A stretch of DNA of 64,000 nt. Source: Acanthaster planci (lineage: Eukaryota > Echinodermata > Asteroidea > Valvatida > Acanthasteridae). The translations under genes and the position numbers were made by a program. The notes under the pieces were generated by a model. That model searched no databases. It saw only the letters and a list, made by a program, of their open reading frames with translations, and had not been told where the DNA came from. Positions 48,906-59,617 of this stretch are shown here, one piece after another (within the stretch, counting starts at the first letter, position 1; every line of letters begins with the position of its first letter). The stretch lies in assembly GCF_001949145.1 (NCBI RefSeq), contig NW_019091471.1, positions 857,064 through 921,063 on the forward strand, in the 5' to 3' direction.

Positions 48906-51900
48906 GTAATTATGCCACATTTCTTTTCAAAATGTACTTATGCTTCTGGATGAAACAAAAATACTGTGTGGGAACACCTCAAACAGATTTGTAAGCGAGG
49001 ACACTGCATCGGTGGTACTATTTATTCTAAAAGAGCAAAAGTTAGCATCGGTGAGCTTAATTATGCGCTCTGACAATTGTCGATGCTGTACACTGATGAT
49101 TCGATCTGTCTTGACACCCATGGGGTAGTTCTTTTAGGCAATCGGAAATCAAGTTGAGATGACGCTAGCTCACTTCGTCTTGTTTAACAAGACTTTTCTG
49201 CAAATCGCCAACCCTCTGAATTCCTAAGAGTGAAAATTCACGACACTTGAAGAAAACTGCGTCACTCCATTCAAGTAAGAAGTTACTCCCACCGATTGAA
49301 ACTAATGGCCCCTTGTACGGAAAAGACGGATTCCCGTCACTTATTCATTTCCTCTTTCAAGTACATTGAGATTTCGCTGAGTTCAGAACGAGAAGTGGTC
49401 CTTTTGAACTATTTTAATGTAAAGTCGGAGTGAAGTTTACTCTGAATCGTTTCGTCCTTCGTTTCAATCTTTGGAAAGACGGGACTAGACACATATACAA
49501 AACAATGACACGCACAAAATGAGCCCTTGTGTAGAGTTATGTTTCCAATATTTTCGATAAAAAGTAGAATCATATACGGAAATCTGAACAAAATCTCCAA
49601 CGTAATCAGTGTAAGACATAACTATCAGCGCAGAAGTGGTAAAAGCATAAAGATTAAACGGATGATATTAAATGTTGAAACGGATAATGAATGTGATACT
49701 GTACAATCACAACGAGATATCATTGACGAGAAAATGAGGCGGTGGCGGCAACATCTAGGAAAGTCGGGCATAAATATTTTTTCGTAAAGAGTATTAATGT
49801 CTTTTGGCACGTGCCAAAATACACGTTCTTTTCTGCTTCGATAACTACCGTTGTTTAAATGTTCTCTGGAACAGGTCTGTCTTCTACAGATCTGAAATTT
49901 ACGCACCGAACAACGTAAATTTTGAGTAGTAATATAGCTTTCCATCTGTGAGGCGGCAACTAGGCCAAATCAAATTCAGTTTTTGGTTGACTGTACATAA
50001 TAACTTTTGTTATATTTTTAGCTTGCCTATATCGGAGTAAGAGACTGCCATTCACTACCGAGGTTAAGGCCTCGGAAATTGCAGGGCCCTGAACTTTGGG
50101 GCGTTAATTGGATGTAATTGAATTTTGAAACCAATATCCGCGGGATTTAGCAAGAGAAGAAATCAAGATTCCGGTCGAAGATATTTGGATACATGCATAT
50201 ATTTTGCCTCAGAGCAAAATATGTCCTGCTCCATGAAAACAACCAACGGATGAAATATAGCAACAACGTGGTTCGCGCTCCTGAATGTACAATATTTTGA
50301 GAAAGGAACAGATAATGTGTGAAATTGGGCAAATAACAAAGGCAAGAGACGGTGAAAGACGGCGAAGTAGGAAACACTTGGCTTTTCGTGGTTAATCTAC
50401 ATGTACCTGTACTTGCATCCCGTCGCTTTCAAATGAGGGTGTTCCCCTCCCGAAATCTAGGAGTGAAACACTGTACTGGCAGGCACCTAAGAACAAAATG
50501 AGGTTGCAATAAAACATTCGATGCGTTGTTTTTGGTCACAGAGGACAAGAACCGCTCTAAAAACAAATTCCGTTTGTTGTAAAACAACAAGCTTGAAGTA
50601 GAAAACAGCACGTTCCGTTTGGCATACTGACAAGTTTTTGCCAACGAAAAACTCTGTAGAGCGCCAGAAGACAATTTGACTGTGTTCCGTCTCTGAAAGT
50701 ATTCAATATACGATGTATTCTCTCAATTGAATATGTATTGAACGTATCCTCAACAAACAACTTACAAGGCAAAAAAGGCCTCTTAATTTAATACACGCAC
50801 GTGACAACACGAACTTTGCCTTAACTAATAATTCTCCACAAAGCAGACCCGTATCGCACAATTCATAATTATCTCATTAAAATCTCATCGGAATTCTATT
50901 GATGAAAATACTGCAGTTTGGTTGCGCCGCCCTTTAGGCTATCAGTACATCGGATGGCGTCTGACGCAAAGTGCCTTATCGTCCATTGTTTTTCGAGGAT
51001 GCATGGCAAGATCAAATATAGACAGGCTGAATCTGATAGGCGCCGTTTATATGCGAAAATCCAAGCTACTTTCTCTGTAGGCCTACACTGTTCATTTCCT
51101 TCATTTTTTTGCACCATGTATACAGTTTGCACGGGTCTACCCCCACTAACCTATGTTCCGCCCGATAGGTACTCCGGGGTGAATTATGTTGCCCTCACAT
51201 TCTATTCATGACCCCAGAATGCCATTTCACGATGTTCGCAAACAAAGAAGTTGTTGTTATGTCTAGGTCGTTTTGACAATGGCATATTTTGTACAACTTT
51301 CACAAGCTCTGGTTACTGAAAATATTCTTTTATGATGTCCCCGTTTCACTATTTGGAGAGTAGCCTACGTTTAATGAATACCATACGACAGCCAACAGCA
51401 TTACATTAATTAAATTCATGTCCATTGCAAATGTTTGTCCACTTTAGGATGAAGACATTAATTACCCAATCTGGTCGCTGAAGATGGAAAAATCCTACTT
51501 TTAAGGGCTGACGATTTATTTTCCAAGACGAGTCCCATCTACATGGAATTGAAAATACACATTATGACCCATGTAGGCCTACTGTGTCAGGCAAATGAGT
51601 AAGAGCACACTATCCAAGAATGTAACAATGGTTTTGATTGTGTCAACAAATTTAGGGGTCCACAAGAGGTGCAATCAACACAATTATATGTCTGAAAAAA
51701 CATGCCTCTCTATTTGATCGGCGGCGTTTGCTTTTGAGAGTCCCATACTGGTCACTAATGGCGATGAATGGGACCATGATGGGACCACTGTGACTGGCTA
51801 CAGCGCTAGATCAAACACAGAGTGGGTTTTATATGTGTTCAAAGGTTTAACGAGTTGCCGACCTAGCTGTTGCAAACAAGAGGCCTGGGAAACTTGTGAT

Positions 51901-52286
51901 GCAGACAAGCGCCACGCCTCGTGATCGCTGAAGGGAAAGTCCAGGCTACCTTTACTAAGTTTGACGTTCATCGTTGCGAGATTCAGAGTCGGGACAAGTG
52001 AACAGTCACACTTTGGATGATGAATTCCAAAATAGCAGCCGGCGACCTGGACGAATTTAACATCCAAATTACATGATCCACTTTTAAAGCTGTTTTAGTC
52101 GACAAGTGACAGTTGTGTAAAGTGCGGAGCTGAGGCGCAAGTTCGTAGACACGGTTCGTGTAAGCATTAGCAGCGAATGCACATCACACACATTAAGTGG
52201 TCTACAACAAGTGTAATCCACATGTTCTCATGGCATATTAATTAAATGTAGTATGTGAACCCCATGGAAGTTCTCTAGACAGCATC
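48906..52286. other. Intergenic DNA, no gene seen
   Basis: AT-rich sequence with short unsupported open frames on both strands. TAGGCCTA words occur at about 51080 and 51572. No repeat boundary was recognised. Confidence 0.5.
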
Positions 52287-52350
52287 ATGACGGCTTTTTC
52301 CATAGCTTCGTGGGAGGACGATGCAGACTTTGACAATCGTCGAAGCAGCG
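52287..52350 (+). CDS. Helical protein gene, exon 1
   Basis: 21 codons plus one base from ATG (MTAFSIASWEDDADFDNRRS) to AGCAGCG|GTCAGT. Chosen because its phase joins the next exon in frame and it is the nearest upstream ATG exon. The donor is moderate, and the first exon is the least certain part of the model. Confidence 0.45.
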
Positions 52351-53957
52351 GTCAGTAAAGTTGTCGTCTTCTATTGCACCCCATAATTTCTCATCTCCAT
52401 GCTGCTACATTTAACGCCGTATTTTGATAAGACGTACAGAAAGATATTCCTACCAAAAATTCGTCGGTTGACCCGGCATAACTCTGCTTTTTCAAGTTGT
52501 TTGTAGAATACAAAATAGAGGGTTGTAAACGCCCCGAAGGACGGTTCTTAATTAGACCGCGCGATGTACATGTACATAAAGCTAGTTTTGCCTTACAGTC
52601 AGGCTTAGGCCCGCTAGCCAATACGGGGACCTGGGCTTCCCCTTGCGGTTTAGATTTGGCATAAAGCACATAGCGATAAATACGCGATAAAAAGATCTAG
52701 TGGCCAATTCCCTCCAAATGATGTGCATTTGTGTGTCATGAGCCGCCGGAAACTGGATTTCATGTCCTAGTGAAGTTTACAAAATGAAGAACCATATGTA
52801 AAATCATAAGCGTGTACTGTGCAACCTTTCTCACTGTGTCCGCAACAGCTAAAGTCCAGCCTTAAGAAGTCAGACAAATCTTAGATAACCATATCGGGCT
52901 CAGTTAATTCGCAAGGGTCTCACTCAACAGGCTGGGCCTACCCAAATTTATCTCATTATCTATCATGGCTTCAAAGATGAGTTGCACGCGAAATGTGGCC
53001 CAAAAGGCAGTCAGCATGGAGGCAATGTCAGACTGCTGGTAGCTACCTGTGCTTTTATCTCATTCAGCTTTTTCTTTCCTCCTGCAGAGGCCGCCGAGCA
53101 GAAAGCGCAGTTTCTGCGGCTGGTTGGGAAACTCCACAAGTACTACCAGGAGCAGCTCAGCGCTACCTTGGTCTGCACCAGTAAATTCGACAAGGCCATG
53201 CGATACTTCATCAAGGCACTACGGAGGGTCAGACCCGAACAGGTAAAGTTGATTATAGACATGACATGAGATGTTCAGGGAAGCATTTGAGGCAGCAGCC
53301 CAGTGCCACCCGAACCACTGCCTCAAGTTCCAAACCGAGCGTGTTCATCACTGCATTTAGATATTTAAAGATTCTTTTAACACGTATAAACTTTCTTATA
53401 GAAAGATAAATGCACTTATGTCACCTTCATAGAAACAATGAAGACTTGGAAATTGGCCAAACTCTACACAACAATTGACATTTCATGATCAATTGTATAC
53501 TTACCAGGTCGAGTGTTTCTCCTCTCTCCGGATGCTTGAGGGATGCATTTCATCATGGACCTTCGATGAGACAATCGACCTGCCGGCCATCGACCTACGT
53601 TCACTGCTGAACACCTTCCTGAGCAACCTGAACAACTTCCGGCTCCTCCGTCAGCACGTAAAGATGAACATCTACCACACGCTGCGTCAGCTCCCCGAGG
53701 ATATGGAGAACCCGCGGCAACGGAGGACCAGGGAGGACCTGGAGGTGATTCTGGCCACGTGGGCCAACCTGACTAATCGGGACACCGACCTAACCAAGTT
53801 GGAGCACCCGAGCGTGGAGGCGCTACCGGACGAGTACTTCGAGGGACCGGAGGAGCGGCAGTTCTACCGCGGCCTGCTGAGCATCGTCCCGAAGCTGACG
53901 GACCTCGTGAACAAAATAGACTTCATGCTGTTAAAATACCAAATGGGAAACTCGTGA
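52287..53957 (+). CDS. Uncharacterised 222-residue helical protein, three exons
   Basis: Exons 52287-52350, 53088-53242 and 53508-53957 total 669 nt with matching phases (1, then 0) and GT/AG borders (GTCAGT, CCTGCAG, GTAAAG, CTTACCAG). An AATAAA lies at 53976-53981. The product has an acidic start (SWEDDADFDNRR), no signal peptide and no membrane helix, and reads as amphipathic helices: FLRLVGKLHKYYQEQL, KAMRYFIKALRRVRPEQ, LRSLLNTFLSNLNNFRLL, FYRGLLSIVPKLTDLVNKI. Residues about 140-160 (ENPRQRRTREDLE) look like a charged loop. I do not recognise the family. The layout, ending in a conserved-looking YF-x-FY-LL helix, faintly recalls the TNFAIP8 (TIPE) fold, but this is a guess. The last exon is GC-rich and clearly under coding constraint. 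Confidence 0.72.
53088..53242 (+). CDS. Helical protein gene, exon 2
   Basis: After TTTCCTCCTGCAG the exon encodes (E)AAEQKAQFLRLVGKLHKYYQ and onward to RRVRPEQ before GTAAAG. Two predicted helices, the second with a basic face. Confidence 0.75.
53508..53957 (+). CDS. Helical protein gene, last exon
   Basis: 149 codons and TGA after CTTACCAG, starting VECFSSLRMLEGCISSWTFD. It is rich in Leu, Arg, Asp and Glu with third-position GC bias, the clearest coding signal on the right side of the window after the receptor. Confidence 0.85.
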   Translation, partial: VECFSSLRMLEGCISSWTFDETIDLPAIDLRSLLNTFLSNLNNFRLLRQHVKMNIYHTLRQLPEDMENPRQRRTREDLEVILATWANLTNRDTDLTKLEHPSVEALPDEYFEGPEERQFYRGLLSIVPKLTDLVNKIDFMLLKYQMGNS

Positions 53958-53975
53958 TAAACATTTCTTTTGTTA

Positions 53976-53981
53976 AATAAA
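53976..53981 (+). terminator. Poly(A) signal AATAAA
   Basis: AATAAA lies 19 bp after the stop codon of the helical-protein gene. The very short 3' UTR it implies is plausible but not proven. Confidence 0.5.
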
Positions 53982-54338
53982 ATTGCCAGAGCACCATTCC
54001 TGTAACGTGCCCTCTTACGTTTGGAATACATCCTCTCAATGTTGTCACCAATTCTATTCTGAAATGGCAAGCCTAAGGTCGCATACTAAGACCTTATAAC
54101 ATCGAGCACTCTTAATTGATCTGAGTTTCGAGAACGGCTGCAGTAGTTTGGGATATGTAGGGGCCTCAACTCGCTTTTCGCGTTCACCTTTTCATATATT
54201 TGTCCACTCCCAGCCTAGTCAGCTTCAAGACTTCCACATCAAACTTGCAAACTTACCAAATGTGACAGCGTGCAGCTGGGATACGCACTCTTTAAAATGA
54301 CTGTATTCTTTTTTTAATGTTCCTCTTCTGCTCGTCAG

Positions 54339-54482
54339 GAAATATGGCTAGTGATGCCAAATATTTGTTGCTCTTCATCTTTGTGGTATTAGTTAGGTAT
54401 GCTACCAAATTTACCTATTCCAGCCAAAAGAGTGATTCAAGGGACGCTCCCGGCGATTTAGCGCGCTGCGTAAAGAGATACC
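54339..54482 (+). CDS. Possible signal-peptide exon of unknown gene
   Basis: A pyrimidine-rich tract ending CTGCTCGTCAG is followed by ATG (54344) opening MASDAKYLLLFIFVVLVRYA and ending ARCVKRYR, cut at a strong donor (ACC|GTAAGT, phase 1). The N-terminus has a polar start, a hydrophobic core (YLLLFIFVVLV) and a later dibasic KR, like the start of a secreted precursor or a small anchored protein. No continuation exon was identified, and nothing shows that it is transcribed. Confidence 0.35.
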
Positions 54483-56762
54483 GTAAGTAGACTGTTAAAA
54501 CTTTCAATCAAGAAATATTTTCCATCCAGATTGTACAGCTCTATAAGATTGTTTAGCGTCTAGGTATGTTCTTCGTCTGTTTGAGATGTACACCGGATTC
54601 AGACAGTATAATGGGGCATACCCCCCCTTGCCGATGTCCGTACGCTCCAGCTAATCCCCATCTCCCATTTGAAATCATGCATGAGGTGAGCAGAAGCAGA
54701 GTACAAACCGCAGTTCTTTTGCTTTCAGTGCCACATAAAAAATAAATGTGCACGATCCTGGTGGCTCCGAAAAATCTCATCCTAGTGACGTCACTTTATC
54801 CAGATTTCGCCTCATTCTAGTGCCATCAAAATAAATAAGAACGTCGCCAAAGCGAAGACGACTGGGTTCCAGAAAAAGAATTATTGTTCGGTAAAGAGGT
54901 CCAGTTTGTTTCGAAAGTCACTATCATATTGAACAAGCGCTTTACCGTTCACTACTTAATTCTGTTTGAACAAGTTTGTATGCGTTTGTGACCACGGAAA
55001 GCACCACCTGACATCAAGTGGTCCGACTCTGTCTGTCACTTTTGCCATTCTTATTCAGAGGAATATATCAAATATACGAGCACTTCTCAATCAGTACCGT
55101 ATCCAGGGGGAAGGATAGTTAAAGACATGTTGGCGAGTTTTTCAAATCCTGCTTTGTCAAATAAATGATGAATTATACACCTACTCAGAATGCTACATAG
55201 TCTTTAATAAAGAGTTGTCCAGCTGTTTCCCGATTATGGTGTGACACGCACGAAAATATGGAATAGAGCCTAAGCGCCACTATGCATCAAAGTTGCCTCA
55301 AACGTAAACGTCCCTGTTCCAAGCCGTGTAAAAGTATTCTGCTTTCGTTTAGTACATGTAATTCGGACTTGGGAATTCCTGTCTCCATCCCATGTTCCAG
55401 ATGCATACAACCTCTCCCAATCAGAATTGCAATGCAAACACCCATTTTCTTACACTTGTCTTTTTTCTGTATTTTTTTACCTTCTAGTAACCCTTAGCTC
55501 GAATGTTTGCCAGCAGTCAAGAAAACATTCTCCCATACTTCCATTCAATGCATTAATAGTCAGGAAAGGTAGGCAGATAAGCAAGTTAAACAGGCAGCTC
55601 TGCAAATCTTGCTTGACTGATAGCAGGATCAATGGACAGCTAAACAAATGTTGCTCGACCGTTAACTTGCTATGTGGACAGTTACACAAAGATCAATCGT
55701 AAACTAGCTTCATTGCAAGTTAGGCAAATAATTTTGAAACTATCAATTGGACTAACTGAAAATTAGGCAAATCTTCCCTGAATCGTTAGCTTGGCTAAAT
55801 GGGAAGGTTGAGCAAATTTTACTATCGCTTGCCTTCACTTTTCTATTATTTGTCGAAAGGTCTGCAACACATGCCCTGTACGGTTCTGAATGGAACTTTC
55901 AGTAGTACTGAACAAAACTGTGAGGCTAAGTTGAATTTCTGAGATGTAGAGGAAATACATGTATGTCCGCTAAACTGCGCCGTTAGTTAGTTTTCAGAGG
56001 TATCAGAGGTTTATCTCAGTGTGATAACCATTGGGCCAGTTCTGGTAATCTCCCTAAGACTGAACACAAAATGAAAAAATGACAAACAGTCGTTTAATTG
56101 GATGTCTTCCATGAAGATCTACAAGGCTTCTGCGTAGTTCTGAAATTTTTAATCAAGAATGTATTTCAGTATCAAGCATGGCACTTAATTTTCTGGTCTG
56201 CGACTAGATACAATGAGGAAGAAGTGAGAGAGATGCAGATGGATTAAATTGCCTCAATGGTACTAAGTGCAATATGTAAAAAGTGTCATCGTATAACATA
56301 TCTGAATTTTTTTCAAAATCATAGCATTCCTTTGCTATGAATGCTAATGCAAACGGTAAATCTCGTTCAAACGTTCCTGTAAAAGCAAGAGCAATTTGAC
56401 AACGAAGGACAGAGCATACTGTTCGAAAGACTGAGTTCACCGCTTTTATTCAGAACCCACTCCCTCCTAAAACATTTCACACGGTTCCACCGTCAAGCAT
56501 TGTCCCAAGACCAACTGTGAAACAATTTCAATTGATGCTGTAATTGTATCACAATCTCCCCCAGACTTTTGCAGGAAGTACTGAGAAGAAGCTTAAAGGT
56601 GGTCAAACTGCATTTCAACACGGTATCAGCAACTCAAATTGACAAGAGAACAGGAAGCATAACTGTTTTTGCCACACAAAACCCAGATCAAGGGGTCACA
56701 TTAGAATTTGTATCCGAATACCGTTAAAACAAACATGTACACACATTAAAATACTACTGCAG
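54483..56762. other. Intergenic DNA with a degenerate tandem stretch
   Basis: No gene is supported. At about 55560-55830 recurring words GCAAGTTA(G/A)(G/A)CAAAT, ACAGCTAAACAAAT and TTAGCTTGGCTAAAT suggest an old tandem repeat. Confidence 0.45.
55560..55830 (+). repeat. Degenerate tandem repeat
   Basis: Variants of AACTTGCTAAxxGGACAGxTAxxCAAAT return about every 50-60 bp (for example near 55580, 55635, 55665, 55710, 55760 and 55790). Copies are too diverged to fix the unit by eye. Confidence 0.4.
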
Positions 56763-58429
56763 TTAACGACAAAATTCTTCACACCCCTTAACACCTCTAG
56801 GTTTTTGTGTTTTTTCTGAAGAACGAAAGGTGGGCACAAATATTTGGGACATAGTTCAATACTTTAGTTGCCAGGTTTATGTAGAAATGACCAAAGGCTT
56901 TTGTTTTACCCTATTTGCACAAAAAAGAGAATGCTACATTATTTAAATTCTGACATGCTCAGAGTTATTCATACCCTTCTGCATGTCATGATATTTGGCC
57001 ACATTCCACCAAAATGCACATGCTCCAGATATTCTTAGGTTTCTGCATATAAATATACAATGCAACAATGCATACATCCTCCAGGAATCTGTTATGAATA
57101 CTATCTTTTGCATTAGATTTGTGGACTGTCATTGTCAGTACTCTTCTTTTAGAGAATAAATAAAAGTACAATCGTGGAGTCTTCCTCAGTTGTTGTGAAC
57201 ATGCCAAAAACTACGGAACTCAGCAGGGATCTCCACACGAGCATTGTGAGTGCTCATAAAGATGGGAAAGGCTATAAAGCTATTTCAAAGCTCTTCATAG
57301 TACCAATTTCCACTGTACGTTGCATCATCAAGAAGTACATGTACATGTATAAGAGTTTCAGTACTGTGAAAAACATCAACAAGCGTGGACGGAAGCCGGA
57401 CATGTCTCCTCGGCTGGTTAGGAAAGTGTGCCGTGAGGCCCTTTCCAACCCCAGAACAATCAAGGTACTTCAGGAAAATCTGGGTGAGATGGGCACCAAG
57501 ATTTCAACACAGACAATCCACTTCACACTGCACAAGGAAGGGCTACATGGGTGTCGTCCAAGAGAGACCCCTCTCCTCACAGGCATCGAAATGCTCGACC
57601 AACATTTGCCAGGGGACACTGAGACAAGAATAAAAGTTTCTAGGCATCAGTTCTATGGTCAGACGAGACGAAAATGGAGCTGTTTGGACACATGGCTGTT
57701 TCCTTCGTTTGGCACAAGAAAGGTGAAACATTCAACCCAAAGACCGCTATGCCCACTTTGAAGTTTTGACTTGGAAGCATCATGTTGTGGGGATGTTTCT
57801 CTGCAAGTGGGCCTAGCAATCTCGTAAAAGTGGAAGGAATTATAAAGAAGTAGTACATCAAGGTTCTGCAGGACAATGTCAAGCAGTCTGCAGAAAATCT
57901 CCATCTTAGCCTCAACTGGACATACATGTAACGTACCAACAGGACAATGATCCTAAACATATGGCAACGGCAGTCAAGAAATTGTTCCAGGATTAACAAC
58001 ATGGAGGTGCTACCATGGCCAAGCCAAAGCCCAGGCATGAAACTCATCAAAAACCTGTGGAAAACCCTAAAGTCTAATGTGCATGCCGCAGGTCCCCCAA
58101 CCAGAAAAAGCTGAAGGTCTTCGCCACGGTAGAATGGGCCAAGATTGCCATGGAGCTGTGTCAAACCCTCATGAACAGCTACACAAAGTGCCTGGATGCT
58201 GCAATCAAGAATAAGGGCTCATAGGTAAAGGGTATGAATAATTCTGAACATGTAAGAATTTAAACAATATTGCATTCTCTGTTAGGCAAATGAGATAAAA
58301 CCAAGGCCGTTTATACCTGACAGCTTAAAGTATTCAAATATGGCCCAAATATTATATGATCACCTTTCATTCCTCAGAAAAATAAAAAAACCTAAAATTT
58401 GTAAGTGATATGAATAATTTTGTTGTTAA
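56763..58429 (+). mobile_element. Tc1-type transposon with long inverted repeats
   Basis: The left repeat (56763-about 56978) starts TTAACGACAAAATTCTTC and the right repeat (about 58229-58429) is its imperfect reverse complement, ending GAATAATTTTGTTGTTAA. Similarity continues over about 210 bp to CAGAGTTATTCATACCCTT. A related word with TTCTTCACACCCCTTA at the outer end and TTATTCATACCCTT at the inner end of each repeat recalls the IR/DR arrangement of Tc1 elements in animals. A decayed transposase lies between. The element is old: arms and gene carry many changes. Confidence 0.9.
57201..58224 (+). pseudogene. Tc1-like transposase, inactivated
   Basis: From ATG at 57201 (MPKTTELSRDLHTSIVSAHK) the helix-turn-helix region is intact: YKAISKLF, then STVRCIIKK, GRKPDMSP. 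After GLHGCRPRETPLL the frame shifts between about 57600 and 57655, and the catalytic word WSDETKMELFGH continues in another frame. LWGCFSASG and the QQDND and WPSQSPG regions follow, with an in-frame stop near 57853 and further shifts. The end is near IKNKGS-stop at 58224. A cut-and-paste transposase of this family needs three acidic residues; the protein cannot be made whole here. A 12-bp in-frame insertion at 57336-57350 adds Met-Tyr repeats. Confidence 0.88.
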
Positions 58430-58741
58430 TTTTATACATGTATTTACAAAATGTGACATATCTAAGTTGAAACTCATTCTAACACCAAACTTGCAATGCA
58501 GACAAAATTTTGTGGTTCTCTGCTGTGACAAACTGCATAAGGCTGACCCACGACAAGTATATGGCTGTTAGATCTCTTTGTCTCTGGTCTTCTGTAGATT
58601 ACTCTTGGTGATGCCAGGAAAATTTCCAGATAAAGTACTAGCAGCTTGAAAAAAAGTCAAAGGTGGACCCTAAAATTTCTATTGTAAATACTGTACATCT
58701 TCTTCCAATGATGTGCTAACTTCATACTTGAAGACTCAGGC

Positions 58742-58930
58742 AGACTGAAATGAGTGGCAGTTACAGTTTTAGAGGTGGGGGGTAAACCCCTGAGGAATAT
58801 TCTGGGTAAAACTCATGTAATCAAGTACGGACTGAAAACCCTATCCACATGTGGACCGAGCCAGGAATCGAACCTGGACCACAGAGGTGGAAGGCGAGGA
58901 AAGAACAACTACGCCAACCTGACTCTTTTT
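58742..58930 (-). repeat. tRNA-derived SINE
   Basis: On the minus strand the head reads GTCAGGTTGGCGTAGTTGTTC (box A-like), then CGCCTTCCACCTCTGTGGTCC and box B GGTTCGATTCCTGG (complement of 58861-58877). The tail CATGTGGATAGGG, then GTTTACCCCCCACCTCT resembles SINE bodies of marine invertebrates. No A-rich tail with target duplication was defined, so the 3' edge is approximate. Confidence 0.7.
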
Positions 58931-59330
58931 TGATGAGTTAATAAGATATCAAATCAAAATTGTCTCAGACAACTTGAGTAACAGAATAAATGCTGTTTAC
59001 TGTGACAAACTTTTTTGTCGCTATGGACTGGCTTTGCAACGTCATGCAACTCCTTGACACCTTTACACATCTGAAGCATCCTTGCTGAATCCTCCCAAAT
59101 TTTTCACTGTGCAGGAAGCCAATAACACACTCTGATTTCATACTCGTTGTTGCATTGCATTTTTTCACTATGTTGAGGTTTCAGGCGCTCATACCGCACA
59201 GTACTGATAAATCCCATTTTTTCTAAGGCTGGGTAAGGGTTGGGCTGTGCTGATTAAATTCTTCGGCACTTGACTTAATATTGACCCCACTTCAGAGGTG
59301 AAGCCTTAGTGCAGCTTAACCTTGAATACT
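58931..59330. other. 3' flank of the death-domain gene
   Basis: 400 bp after the stop codon of the minus-strand gene. No consensus AATAAA was found on the minus strand here, so the transcript end is unknown. Confidence 0.5.
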
Positions 59331-59617
59331 TTAGACGACAACATAGAAATTGTCTGGAGTGTTTCTGATTTGCGTAAGCACCGAAATCCATCCCAATTCC
59401 TTCAGGGCTTTGTTCAGTCTCTCCAGCGTGGCCTCTATTCCCTGTTGTTGCCTCCACAGGTCCAAGGTGTGAAAAACCTGGTGCTGAAGGTTATCGGGTG
59501 CGCCGGCCTTTATTTCTACCAGCTGAGCCTTTGTGAGTCCCAGCTTGTGGCCAAGCTCAGGGTACTGCTGTCCAATCAGGGTAGAGATGGTCAGGATCTT
59601 GCGGTCACAGATCACGC
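59331..59617 (-). CDS. Death-domain exon
   Basis: 95 codons and stop, opening GVICDRKILTISTLIGQQYP after a TTACTTTCAG acceptor. It carries the whole death domain and a short tail (TQIRNTPDNFYVVV). Confidence 0.93.

Noticed and set aside
57640-58164. Minus-strand frame of 174 codons
   Set aside because: It runs antisense to the decayed Tc1 transposase, whose motifs are on the plus strand.
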